A stretch of 64,000 nt of DNA from Panorpa germanica (Eukaryota; Arthropoda; Insecta; Mecoptera; Panorpidae). Of this stretch, positions 48,821-60,248 are shown one piece after another (within the stretch, counting starts at the first letter, position 1; each line of letters starts with the position of its first letter). Below the pieces are notes generated by a model, which was not told the origin of the DNA, ran no database searches, and saw nothing but the letters and a program-made list of their open reading frames with translations. The stretch lies in the NCBI GenBank assembly GCA_963678705.1, contig OY783218.1, positions 8,132,152-8,196,151 of the forward strand. Reading direction: 5' to 3'. The position numbers and the translations under genes were made by a program.

Positions 48821-51189
48821 ATTCTTCTAAAATCTCATACTTTCGCTATTATTGCTTTATGATTAAGATCGCTGTTATAGACTACTTAGTAGCTTTACAA
48901 GAAGTATGCTTTTGACCAACTTTACAATTTATGATTTGACATTTTAGAAATTGCATTTGAAAGAAATTGTATGTTTTGGTGTTATAATTCATTGTCAACA
49001 ACAGCTTGAGAACCACTATATTTATTTTTATACTTTATTGAATTAAAATCCAGGAAAATCAATTAAATTTTCTTATCACTAACTTCTCCAAACATGTTTT
49101 TATTTTATCAACATCCAGCTAATGTTTTTTAAAGTAAGTAAATATATTTCTGCATTTCTCCTTTATTTTACTTTTCTTTTTTTTTTTTTTTTGTTAGATT
49201 TTAAAATATTTTTATTACTTTTTTAAGTGCTTCAAGTTGTCTAACTTTTAAGTTTTTCTACAGTCTCAGATTCCAGTTAGATCCCTCCTGGAACATTTCG
49301 ATAAGTTACACAGAAATGTCATTTATTCCAGCATTAAATCCACTCCATAAAAAACGAAAACATATTTCCAATAAGACACTGGCTTCAAGCTTTTACTTCA
49401 GTTCGGGTTCTGCTCTAGCTAATATCGACTTTCATATTATATTAACGACGCTGGAAGCGAACTGGATAAGTACTTTGACAAGCAAATATTATAATACGGT
49501 GCTACCTGAAATAACATTTTGGTGAAGGTAAATTATAACTTAATTCATTTAGAATAATTCCAGTTTATTCATTTACATTTTTTTAATTCTTTTATAATTA
49601 AATAGGGAGATAATTCAATCTGTCTATAAAGTCATTCAGCAATATTTATTTAATGTAACAGTGTACGTCCAATGACACATCTGATGGTCAAAGAATACAA
49701 TAATTAGATAGAACTGTAGAGTTTTTGTTTTTAGTCTATAAAATATTTTCTTAAGATTCATTAAGCGTGAAGCTAGCTGGTTTGAATGGTTTTTATTAGA
49801 AATATGGGTTGGGTAATATTTAATTAAACACTGAATTAATAATATTTGATGTTGTTAGTAAGCAAGATCGTGCGTATTTTCAGCACTACGCTTGGATGCG
49901 AATTCTTGAGGTGCAAGCACAGGAATTAAAGATCTTCACTTAAATTTTATATAACAATTCACTTGTTTATTGGATCTAATTTAAATCACAAGTTTTGAAT
50001 AACAATAATAATAATTAACACTTAAAATATAACAAAGTAGTAACAAAATAGTAATAAAGTAGTAAGTAGTAAAGTAGATATTAATAAAGTAGCACTGAAT
50101 AGTAACAAAGTAGTAAGAGTAGCAAGCACTGATAACAGCGCAGTCACTTATATAGGCCAGCAAAAGGAGAAGGGTTTGTGACCAGCTGTAATCTGGTTGA
50201 TAAAAAAGGTCTCGCAAATATAAATGAATTTGTCACAAAACAATAAATAATTTGTAATTTGACAAATATGTTGAAATAAATGAGTTTGGCAACATTTTGC
50301 TGCTTAAAGGAGTAAAATGTGTGTTCCAAAATTAACCAGATGTCTTTATTTCTGAACCGCATTTAAACGAATATCTTTACTCGTAGAGTTTTATTATTCG
50401 TCTAACTTAAATCGCATATTCTCCTAACTTGCATCATGCTTATGAATAATCCTTTCTTACATAATGACCCGTCTTTCAGGCTCATTATATCATGTTAATT
50501 TGACTGTTCACGCATATAGCCCTATGACGCAAAGCAGTAAAGAAAATATAACCTAAATATCATATTACTAATATAAATACTGATATAATATATTTATGTG
50601 TACCATATGGAGAACTTTGAATACCGGCGTAAGTTTTTAAACGAAATAAAATCACATAAAATCAACAGTTTTCAATCCGTTTCTTGTAGATTTTATTTGG
50701 CGGAAACCACACACCACAGCTTTCTCGCAAAAGGTAAAAGGAAGTATGTTTAAGATAGATCTGAAGACAATTCTGGCTACATACAATTGATTTCAGTAAA
50801 AGGCAATTGTAGCTTGATACTATTGACATTATTTACCACTTTACGCCAAAATCCCGCTATGTTTATATATACATCTTTAAATAAAACGTTTTTATTGTGA
50901 TAGAAAGAAAACACACGCCAGATCCTTTTGATTCTTTCTCTTTAGACGTGAATTTATCGGCTTGGGCTATATGGGGCCCAAACCATGATCCTCTATTATC
51001 CTCTAGAGAATTTAACTCTATAAAAAGAATTGAATGTTTCACATAAGCAAACAAACATACTTGTAAACACGCCTGGTAAGCTGAAATGAACAGATTGGAT
51101 CACATTAGGCGGAGACCGTGCACTGGGTAATGGCACAGGCTCTAGGGTAATCTAAAGTGTCCAGCGAGTGCCCCAGAGGGATGGCTATT
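48821..51189. other. Non-coding stretch
   Basis: AT-rich, with TAGTAA-type simple repeats at 50030-50120 and slightly GC-richer text at 50900-51180. A plus-strand segment after TTTCTCTTTAG (50945) is open for about 35 codons, but no family is recognisable. Confidence 0.45.
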
Positions 51190-51400
51190 AGATTCCTTTT
51201 TTAGTAAATTAACAAATTTATTGTCAACCTAATCGGACCTAATTTATTCTTTGTGTTTATTTATATAAAGCGTTGCTACTTTATTCGAAAACAAGTTAGG
51301 TTCCTATGTTCAAAGCTAAATCCAATAAAGTTAATTAATAAATAATGATTTGGTGGAGCTATTCGTAAAATAATATTAAAACAAGCTATCATTTATCCCG
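51190..51400 (+). repeat. Dispersed repeat family J, copy 1
   Basis: Same orientation and order as 59818-59998: AGTAAATTAACAAATTTATT, CCTAATCGGACCTAATTTAT, TTTATTTATATAAAGCG, GATTTGGTGGAGCTATTCGT. Confidence 0.65.
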
Positions 51401-51583
51401 GCAAACAAATATTGTAATAAAATGAATAATGTAAGCATTTATTTCTTATTTAAATAACGCGCATAGTTGGTAGTAAGAATCTGTGTTATTTACTACTGCT
51501 GCCACCTATTGATTGTTAGTTTAACGAGATTATGTAGTAAGAAACATGAAGCGGTAAAGAAGGAATAATATACCGACCATTAA

Positions 51584-52198
51584 GGAGAGGGGTAAATTTT
51601 CAACTTTTTTTTAAAAAAAATTTTAATTTATTTATATTAATATACAACGTATTAAGTTTATTGTGTGAAAATTTGAAGTCGATTGGAGTAAAACTGTCGG
51701 AGATATAGAATTTTAAATCTTTACCTCTTTAGTCTGGTTTCGTCTTTCTTTAAAATTTTTAAATGTGGTTTCTCACACATAGCTTTTTCAGAGTCGGTGC
51801 CCTCTCTAGCTCAAAATCTACTGGACCTGATCTGATTTTTTTCATGAAAAATCGGTATTTTGACTTTTAAGTGCTGTAATTGAAAAATCAATAAAAAAAG
51901 AAAAACTCGACAGCGTTATCTGCAGAAACTTATAACTAATAACTAATAAAATCATTTTGGTTTTTCGATTTTAAGAAATCCAGTTATGAGTGGCACCGCA
52001 ATGTTACTTTTTTTGTGACGTCTGCGGAGATTCGCTGTCAATGCCTCATTTCTTGTCATTTATTTATGAAAATGTTACAAAGTATTCTTCAAATGTTATT
52101 TTATCATGTAGTAATTATAGAAATAATTATATATTAACAGTGACGTCAAAAAAGATTACCGAAAATATGCTTTTTTATCGCTTAGAACTTACACCCCC
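51584..52198 (+). mobile_element. piggyBac-like MITE, family P1, copy B
   Basis: 615 bp with TTAA on both sides (51580-51583 and 52199-52202), left end GGAGAGGGGTAAATTTTCAA, right end, reversed, GGGGGTGTAAGTTCTAAGCG. Alignable with copy A (14447-15092) end to end; copy A has about 60 extra bp around 14640-14700. Confidence 0.85.
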
Positions 52199-52489
52199 TT
52201 AAAAAGCATTGTTATTTAAATATAATGATATTTAGGAAATATAATACACAACTCTTAACTGTAGTCTACAAGTTATATAAGAAATAAATACAAGTTAAAG
52301 AAATATTGAATTAATCCATTCTGCTTTGTCAGATTTTAAATATATAATATATCCATTTTACAAATTTAGACATAAACCTTTTTTTATATGTGCTTAATTC
52401 ATTACATTTTAGTGGATTTTAGTATTCCCAAAAGATAGAACGTAAATGAAAGGAAATAAAATATATTCAACATTAAAGATAAATCTAAA

Positions 52490-52790
52490 TATTATTGTAT
52501 ATATTTATTAAATTACAGTAACAATAACAGAATTTTTTTTATTTCACAAATGTAATGCTATTACACTGTAAAACATTTTTCATGACAATATTCTTTTAAT
52601 CAGATATAGAAATAAAAATAAATACAAATGAAATTTGCTGCCCATCAGATCTGCAGAGATGCCAGCTCCAGTACTAAATCCTTTAGCACATCATCTATTC
52701 ATTTATAATAATTATAAATATTTCACTTGCCCTAAAATAATGCTAATTATATAAGATTATAGATTATAATAATAAAGAAGAAAGAATCTA
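52490..52790. repeat. Duplicated 3' flank of the OBP unit
   Basis: Resembles 61084-61400 and 63160-63440: ATTACAGTAA.AATAACAGAA, TTTCACAAAT.TAAT, CATTTTTCATGACA, CAGATCTGCAGAGATGCCAG. It marks the distal end of a duplication unit of about 2.3 kb containing the OBP gene. Confidence 0.7.
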
Positions 52791-52856
52791 TCTTTTACAT
52801 TAAATACTTTGAATTCTTATCTAAATTTACGGAATAATATATTGAAACGAAACTAA

Positions 52857-53052
52857 GTCCCCTATTTTGTAACTAGTTAAGTGGCGTCCGTTAATTTCAT
52901 ACGATTTTCAAAGGCATATATTTTCTAAATTAGACTACGTAAGTTTATCTTTATTCAAAACTATCAGCCAGTTTTAGATAAAGGCCAAATAAAATTGACA
53001 TACTTTGGATTGGTATAGGTAGCCTAATTAAACAGTTACAAAATGTGGACCT
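52857..53052. mobile_element. Small MITE (family M3) in the OBP1 3' flank
   Basis: About 196 bp with ends AGTCCCCTATTTTGTAACTA and, reversed, GGTCCACATTTTGTAACTGT. It lies 40 bp past the OBP1 stop codon and is absent from the other two OBP units. It contains an AATAAA on the minus strand (52950-52955). Confidence 0.55.
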
Positions 53053-53092
53053 AAATAACATGTACTATGACATTATACTATAAAGTTAATAA

Positions 53093-54529
53093 TCAAAATT
53101 CTTCTTTTCGCAAAATATTAAGGTCATCATAATTTTCTTCGGTTTTGGCTTTTCCTACATTGATATAAGGTTTGAACAATGCAGAGAGACAATCTGCAGC
53201 TGCAGCTGCTTTGTCACAGGGGTCTCCAGATACACGGCTGTTGTTACATACGCTAAATATCTTCAATTTTTCTGAGGTTGGCATTGGAATATAAACCGTC
53301 TTCTCAACGATTTCTATCAGCCTGTCTACATTGAAGTCACCCGCCTCGTTAACCAACCCAAAGTGCAGCATTGAGCACTTAAGGTAACACCGGAACTCAC
53401 GGCTGTCATCGTGCTCAAACGTAGTGGTGTATCGACGAACATCCGCTTCAGCCACGTTGTTCTGCGCGATACAATAGTGATCATTGAAGTCATCCCCAAT
53501 GACATCCTGAAATAAAAGGAGTAGTGTAAAAGTAAACGTAAATATTACATAAAAATAATAGTGAAAATTTTATGGAAATAATTCTATTTATCAAAATATA
53601 ATCTTTCTTGTACTGCAATGTTATGTTTAGCAAAGTTATCTAAGTTGTCTTTGTTGTTAGTGTATGAGTTATTAAACGTATAATCAAGTAGTCTTTCAGT
53701 TTCCTTTTTGAAGTGTTTGTGAATAAAATTTCCAATATATTTTTGATATCACTAGCTAGCATCTACTGCTATTACATATGGACTCAATCAGACTCAATAC
53801 TAACTCTAGTTATTCGCGTATGTTCCTTAAATAAATTGTTATTCGTTCTTGTTTTGTTTTCGTGTAATTCTGAATTAACCCTTAATTCTGCATAAAATAT
53901 TCCTTAAGTAGAGAACAAGTTCATAAATATAAATACCATAAACAGAAAACATCTTTGATATTATTTATCTAACGTTTTTCGACAATCATATTCAACAACA
54001 ATTAAGAAACGATTGAGTTATTAACAAAACACTAAAATATAAATATATGTTAACGAAAAGAAATAATTAAATCTAAGGTGCAGAAGTTACAACGTCTTGA
54101 AGAATGTATTTAAAAGATTTTATTGAAAAAACTAACACGATAAAGAAGAATGTGAATGAAAGCACGAACATTCGAACGAACGTCGTGTAATCTTGTAGAA
54201 TTGTGTTAATTTTTTATCTAAAACTACAAGAAAAAACAACTTTTTAATAAATATTTTCAAGGATTAAAGAATGACTCACGTAGAGGTAGTAGTACACAAT
54301 TTTTACATTTATATTACGTAACAAACTGTTGCCACGCCCAGTCGGTCATGTTTCCTGCTTTCCATAACATCAATGGATTTATGAATCAAAGTAGAGCGTA
54401 GTTCAATTAAAGGCAATTGTATATAAATATTATAAAAATATATAAATTTAAATAAATACATATATATATATTACTTACTGCAAATTGTGTAACACACGCG
54501 ACAAGGATCACTATCAACAGGTTGTTCAT
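53093..54529 (-). CDS. Odorant-binding protein, classic six-cysteine type (OBP1)
   Basis: Two exons: 54479-54529 (17 codons, hydrophobic signal peptide MNNLLIVILVACVTQFA) and 53093-53506 (137 codons plus TGA), joined in phase 0 across a 972-bp intron (donor GTAAGT, acceptor TTTATTTCAG). Precursor 154 aa. In the mature part cysteines fall at 12, 40, 44, 87, 97 and 106, i.e. C-x27-C-x3-C-x42-C-x9-C-x8-C, the diagnostic PBP/GOBP spacing with three expected disulfides. Insect OBPs are small alpha-helical proteins secreted into sensillum lymph or other fluids, carrying hydrophobic ligands; the ligand cannot be read here. The C-terminus is a charged tail (EENYDDLNILRKEEF). First ATG chosen because it opens the signal peptide. 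Neighbours are two minus-strand paralogues. Confidence 0.93.
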
Positions 54530-54775
54530 GGTTTGATACTGAACACAAATTGATTCGATTTTGATTGATACTGAATATAAATCGTAAGATGCGAGATATG
54601 AGTATCTGTTTTAATATATATTTGATATGAGGGGAATAGATTACAGGTGAAAAGAAATGATCCAATAGTATTACTACAGGAAAGAAACAATGTGGAAGGG
54701 ATAACCAAAGCTATGATTGGCTTAATTAAATCTTTATTTATATTTTTCAACATAATCTACGTTTTACCATCCAAA
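54530..54775 (-). promoter_or_regulatory. Conserved 5' flank of OBP1
   Basis: This flank is alignable with 62822-63125 upstream of OBP2: shared blocks ATTACAGGTGA, CCAATA, TGGAAGGGATAA, CTTAATTAAA-like and ATTTTTCAACATA. An AT-rich TATA-like stretch lies about 80-90 bp upstream of the ATG and TTCAGT words typical of arthropod initiators occur twice between them. The exact transcription start is not determined. Confidence 0.45.
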
Positions 54776-54952
54776 AAAATGAACAAATTACATAAACTCA
54801 GTTACGTATAAGTGAGGTTTATTTAACAAAATAAAGTTTACCTTTTACTTCTTTTTTTAATTTAATGCAAAGTAATATTGCATTTTAAATTTAAATTTAC
54901 ATTTTTTTCTGATGTTAAGAAAGCTTTTTATGCAAGATTACATAATGTTACG

Positions 54953-55538
54953 TTTGAGTGTAAGGAAAAAGTAGCGAGCGAAAGGAACATTGGCCAGCTA
55001 TTAAAGGGAGGCAGGGAAGGAAAGAGGTGGCTGGCGGAAATAGTAAGAAAGAAAGAAAGTCAGGAGAAGAAATAAGCTGATGGCTGGGTTGCACAAGGAA
55101 CAGGAAGAGAAAGGAAGTACTAAAAGAGGCAATGAAGGGAAGCAGGAGAAAGAAAGAAGTAACGAGGAAACAGTTAAACTTCAGCCCAGAAAAATAGACT
55201 AGGGAATAGACCAGTCCAGAAGGATGACTAGGGAAAATGAAGGAAGAGGGTCAAGAGAAGAAGAAGCAGAAAGTACGGTTGGAGATAAAAGTTTGCATGG
55301 GGAACATGAAGAGAGAGGGTCAAGAGAAGAAGAAGCAGAAAGCACTTTTTGGAAGTACTAAAAGTCTAGAATAATTTTAATTAATTTTAAGTTTTAATAA
55401 ATAAATAAAGTCTAGTTTTAAGAAAATAATTAGTTTTTAAGGTTGAATTGTTAAGATAGGAATGAAATGTATTAAGAAATAGAATACGGTAGATTGTAAA
55501 GCCGAAAGGCACACACAATTAACAATAAATAAATAAAT
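54953..55538 (+). pseudogene. LINE 3' end, polypurine family, with target duplication
   Basis: 586-bp insertion flanked by a perfect 11-bp duplication ATAATGTTACG (54942-54952, 55539-55549). It encodes ERNIGQLLKGGREGKRWLAE before a stop, then purine-rich sequence, then the family 3' UTR (TAGATTGTAAAGCCGAAAGG) and an (AATA)n tail. It is a 5'-truncated retrotransposition product; it defines the 3' terminus of this LINE family in the window. Confidence 0.82.
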
Positions 55539-55568
55539 ATAATGTTACGTATTAGGTAAAATAACGTA

Positions 55569-55692
55569 TTATATATTTAATTGTGTGTGCCTTTCGGCTT
55601 TACAATCTACAGTATTATATTTCTAATACATTTCATTCCTATATACATTCAAACTTAAAACTAAACTTAAAAATATTCTAGACTTTTACTAT
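55569..55692 (-). mobile_element. Very short LINE tail, opposite orientation, with target duplication
   Basis: 124 bp containing only the 3' UTR of the same LINE family (TTGTGTGTGCCTTTCGGCTT on the plus strand), flanked by AATAACGTA (55560-55568 and 55693-55701). It is tail-to-tail with the previous insertion, so 55440-55650 can fold into a hairpin. Confidence 0.8.
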
Positions 55693-56736
55693 AATAACGT
55701 AAAAAAGTAAAATAACGTTACGTAACAAATATTACGTTACACAATACAGGAATTTGTGTTTTTTGCTTAGTAGAATATATTAGTTCTAGTGACCAGGACC
55801 GGTTGCTGAAGTCTTAGTTATCGCAAAAGTTAGTTAACATGGTCAGTTAAAGAGAAATAACTGTATAATTCTGGTAGATTCTACTCTTCAGAGTATTGCG
55901 CTAGACTCTAGAGCAATGTGTCGGTCAAAGAAGTCTGGTGTTATATTTTAATGTTGCATGAACGTAAATTATGTATTACATAGAATTTAGCACAATTTAA
56001 ATACAATATAAAATAGATAAGTGTAGCTTGTAGATGACTACGGCGTCGTTATTGATAGCGATGGCTGATTAACACTTCATAGGTTGAACTGGAGAGTATC
56101 AATTACGTGGAATGTCTTTACTTGTAAACTAGTATGTTGACCTGAGACTTCATAGACAACCAAACTATTGCTAGGTGTTGCTGGGCAGCGGTTAAACTAT
56201 ATATCATTCTGCCGACCTTAAGTATCTGTTGCATTTAGTGCCGGATTAGCTATATAGCAGAAATAGAAAATGCTTAAAATATTTTTCTTTAGATCTATCA
56301 TTAAAGCAGCACAGACGCGTGAGATACTGGGTCATGCCATCTTTATACATTCCGAACTATACATTACAAATTTATTACTCTTTGACATTTGCGTTATTTA
56401 AAAAAAGACTTTAAACAATTCAATTCTTTCTAGGAACAACTTATATAGGGAAATATTCATTCCATATATCCAGTCACAATCTTTCTTTGCAATCAGTATA
56501 AACAAATAGTGTTCAGTTAGTATAAAATATTTTTCCCTATATAAGTTCTTATCTCATTATTTATTTTAATTAATTTAATTATTAATTATCAATTTGATCG
56601 AAGTAATTAGTCAAAAGATGATACTAAACGATAAGTCTAATATGAATTGATAGAATATTAATATATAATATACATTACATTTTTACATTTTTTAAATATT
56701 ATATATATTAGAATATTATTATATCTTGACAGCTGG

Positions 56737-56860
56737 TACTTTCGACGCATGCGCATAGAGAATAAATAGGTACATATACCTTTCTCTCCCGCACACATTT
56801 TGGCCACACTTTTGATCTATAGGAAACATAGGCTATTCACACCCCGTATATATATATACT
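56737..56860 (+). repeat. Solo arm of MITE M2
   Basis: TTTCGACGCATGCGCATAGA, then CGCACACATTTTGGCCACAC and AGGCTATTCACACCCCGTAT match the right arm of 20322-20847. No second arm nearby. Confidence 0.65.
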
Positions 56861-57157
56861 TTAAGGGTTCAATCAAGTAAGGATTGGTAACTTTGATGCC
56901 AAGAATTAATTTTAAAATTAAATTTAGAATTTTGCCAACTCACACCATAACAAATAAATAAATTTTTATTTTAATTTATTTTATAATTTCTTTAATTAAA
57001 AAGAGTCATTTTTTTGACAATTTTTCAACAGTGAACCCGTTTGAAGGTAAAAATTATCCAAAATATGTATTTTTGTAACTACCTTAATTTTTATAACAAA
57101 GATATCGCATTATTTCTTGAGTTCAAATATGCAAACATTTTATGAAAATGTATAATT

Positions 57158-57744
57158 CGAGGCGTGTTTTTTAAGTGAGTACCGTTTTGGAATTAAAAAA
57201 AGACGTGCAAAGATATCGCAATAATTTTATTTTTACATGAAAGCCTTTACCTTAATCTACTTTTCTACATAATTTCCGTGAATATTGAGGCACTTGTCAT
57301 AACGTGGCACCAGTTTTTGAATACCCTCCTCATAAAATTCTGCCGCCTGACTTGTTAACCACTGTATCACAACTGTTTTGACTTTTTTCATCATGCACAT
57401 TTGTGCGGCCATCTTTAAATGCTCTCACCCATTTCCTTACCATTCCATCACTCATAATGTTTTGTCCGTAAACTTCACAGATCTCACGATGAATATCGAT
57501 CGGTTTTACGCCTTTAGCACTAAGAAATCGTATAACAGCCCGTACTTCACAATCGGCGGGACTCACGATTGTCTGAGGCATCTTAAACACTCAGTAAACA
57601 ACGTATACAATGAAGAATAAGACTGTAATGGCTGTAGAAAAGTAGATTAAGGTACAGGCTTTCATGTAAAAATAAAATTATTGCGATATCTTTGCACGTC
57701 TTTTTTTAATTCCAAAACGGTACTTACTTAAAAAACACGCTTCG
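57158..57744 (-). mobile_element. Internally deleted mariner element
   Basis: 587 bp with inverted ends of about 110 bp: CGAGGCGTGTTTTTTAAGTG at the left and, reversed, CGAAGCGTGTTTTTTAAGTA at the right. The right side is followed by TA (target); the left TA appears mutated to TT. It contains the shortened transposase frame at 57260-57581. Confidence 0.88.
57260..57581 (-). pseudogene. Mariner (irritans-type) transposase, central part deleted
   Basis: From the ATG at 57581 the frame gives about 72 residues of the N-terminal DNA-binding region: a first helix-turn-helix (CEVRAVIRFLSAKGVKPIDI), then MSDGMVRKWVRAFKDGRTNV, the second helix-turn-helix typical of mariner. It then jumps across a deletion to a stop at 57330. 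In another frame just downstream the family C-terminus is readable (AAEFYEEGIQKLVPRYDKCL, then IHGNYVEK and a stop). The whole catalytic DD34D core is missing, so it cannot transpose by itself; the long ends stay recognisable to a full-length transposase. Confidence 0.85.
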
Positions 57745-59817
57745 TAGTATTCCAAACTCGTTTTTTAATTTTGATTAAAATATTATGAAATATATATATA
57801 GCGTTACTCTTTCCTTGAATGTTAAATTTCCAATTTTGACATTTTTCAATCGTGCCGTTTGTATTAGCTCTGCATATGACATCACAGAAGAAATAAGTAT
57901 TCGAGATGATTTTTCGCTTTTCGTAAGGTCTTACCCATATTTTGTGGTTTTCAGAAAGTGAGTATGTGATATTTTTAAATTAAATGAGGGTGAGAAAATA
58001 CCAATTATTCGTCTCATAAAATTGATGACGACACACTTATGGTAGATGAAATTCCACAAATTCTCCCATCATTCTACCTAACTCTATGCCTGATTTCATA
58101 TACGGATTAATTTTAGTTGTAGACGAATTAGTAGAAGATAGTCTTCTTAAGTTAAGCTCCTACGATTTATAGTGATTGCACAATTGCTCGACAGCAACAC
58201 GCCTAGTTTGAAAAGTTTATCTACCAACTAGAGCTACACCGGGAAAAACATGATAATGCCTACGTGATCAACATCATTACGTTATTTCTATAAATATAAT
58301 ATTTTTGCTGTAAAATATTTAGTTTCCATTTAAGATATTATCAGCAATATATATAATCAATATAAAATTTTTTTTAATTTTTATTATCAATTAAACATCT
58401 ACAATAATAATTTAACTTCTCAAATTTTATCAAGCTAGGTGGGCTATGGTAAAATAAATAAATTGTTTCGTTACAATACAATACCCATCTATAGTTATCA
58501 GTTGCAAAGTCCACACAATGACAATTGTAAGTCAAACGCAGTTGCGCATATCGAATTAAACATCTGAGTTGATCTTGATTGGGATGTAGTATACTTAAAT
58601 CAAATTAAATTATTTTGCAGTGTAGATTTAGAGCAGAGCAGGCCATAAAACTAATTACAAGGTTAATTTTTTACTTCTCAAATAGAAATTGTCTTTCTGT
58701 GTAAGTTTCACATTTACTAGCTTATTACAAGCTAATTAAGTCTGACATAAGCAGAACTAATCCGCTGAAGCATCAATATTATCGCCACTTCAGTTGAAGT
58801 TATTAAACCGGTTATTATGAGCAATTAACAATTAGATATGTGTTTAGATTATATTAGATGATATGTATCTTTTATCTGTTATTATTTCATCAAGGAAAAC
58901 ATTGTACTTTTATTTTAATAATCATTTATTTTAATATATCATATATCTTCAAATTATATAATCTTTTCTTTTTTTTATCATATTATGTACAAGGAAACAA
59001 ACTAATCTATGGTAAACCCCCTTGAATTGGGTTGTGAATTGATTTTTTAGCGATCGCTTTTTTAATTATTTATTGAAATATAGGTTCAAGGAAGATATAC
59101 CTATTTAAAGTTTAAATTTCTTTTTTCCGCTTATTATTTCTTGACGTCAATAGAACGTCGAAGTCGATAGAATATAATAAGTAATCGCATTTATTTATAC
59201 TTGTATGTCAAAATAATTATTTCAATCATCAATAACTTCTATAATATTGCGAATTGAATAAAAATAGTTGTATTTATGAGGTTTTATAGAAATTCAGTTA
59301 TGGTTCACAACCTTATTGTAGTTTATCGTAAAAATAGTAGACCTCTAGCTTACTTCATTTTCCCTCAAGATCAAATTCCAAGCAAGAAAGTCTACATATA
59401 TTATTATTTATTTTATTCTGACACTAATTCAGTTTTCTATTTGTTAAGAATCTGTTTATTTTTGTTTCTATTTTAATAAATAATTCAATTTTTTATCTCT
59501 CTTGATCTAAAGATAATCGTCGACCGCTACATGACTTTCAATTCCGTTATTATCTGCGATGTGCTTTGCACTTTCAACAATTTGTTAAGGAATAAATTAT
59601 TTCACAATTCACGGAAATACGTTTCCAGTTGATATCGCTTGGACTGTACAGTCAGTATGATAAAAATATTAATATATATCTATTGACGTAGAGACTATAT
59701 AAAAACCATAATTAATAAAAACACTTTTTGTCAAATATTGCGTAACGTTTTTTAACTGATACTAAGACTATAGGTACGTCTCAGGACCCACTTGTATTGT
59801 AAGGAAACAATTTATAC
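57745..59817. other. Non-coding stretch
   Basis: AT-rich, no recognisable exons, RNA genes or terminal repeats. The open frame at 59276-59476 has no features I recognise. Confidence 0.5.
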
Positions 59818-59998
59818 AAATCAGTAAATTAACAAACTTATTGTAAACCTAATCGGACCTAATTTATTCTTTATATTTATTTATATAAAGCGCTAGTACA
59901 TTATTGCAAAAAACGACTTAGATTCCTATGTACAAAGCTAAATCCAATAAAGTCAATTACCAAATAATGATTTGGTGGAGCTATTCGTAAATACAATA
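59818..59998 (+). repeat. Dispersed repeat family J, copy 2
   Basis: See 51190-51400; near-identical order including AACCTAATCGGACCTAATTT, TTCCTATGTACAAAGCTAAA and AATGATTTGGTGGAGCTATT. Confidence 0.65.
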
Positions 59999-60248
59999 AA
60001 AACAACCTCTTATTTTTTTGAAATTCATAAAATAATTTACTTATTTCGACTTATTATTTACATGATATAAACAAGTATAATGAAGGCTCCTATTTTATAA
60101 CTTCATGCGTCATGTATTGGATTAGTATGATATTCATTTTAATCCTAATATGCAAGTGTATTGTCAAATATTATATAATGTTTCATAAGATGAAAGAAAC
60201 TCTATCAAATTTCGCAGCCCAAGCCTTTTTGCAAGACCATGACATTAA

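Larger units (their letters stand above)
54812..55775 (+). repeat. Repeat family F, copy 5, split by two LINE insertions
   Basis: Head 54812-54952 (GAGGTTTATTTAACAAAATA onward), a middle piece 55550-55568 and a tail 55702-55775 (ATATTACGTTACACAATACA, TTTGTGTTTTTTGCTTAG) are parts of one F copy separated by two independent LINE insertions, each with its own target duplication. Confidence 0.65.

Noticed and set aside
50945-51054. Plus-strand segment after a strong acceptor-like TTCTTTCTCTTTAG, open for about 35 codons and compatible in phase with the Ig exon
   Set aside because: It has no Ig or other domain signature, ends at a stop without a clear polyadenylation context, and lies 20 kb away; phase agreement alone happens by chance in one third of cases.
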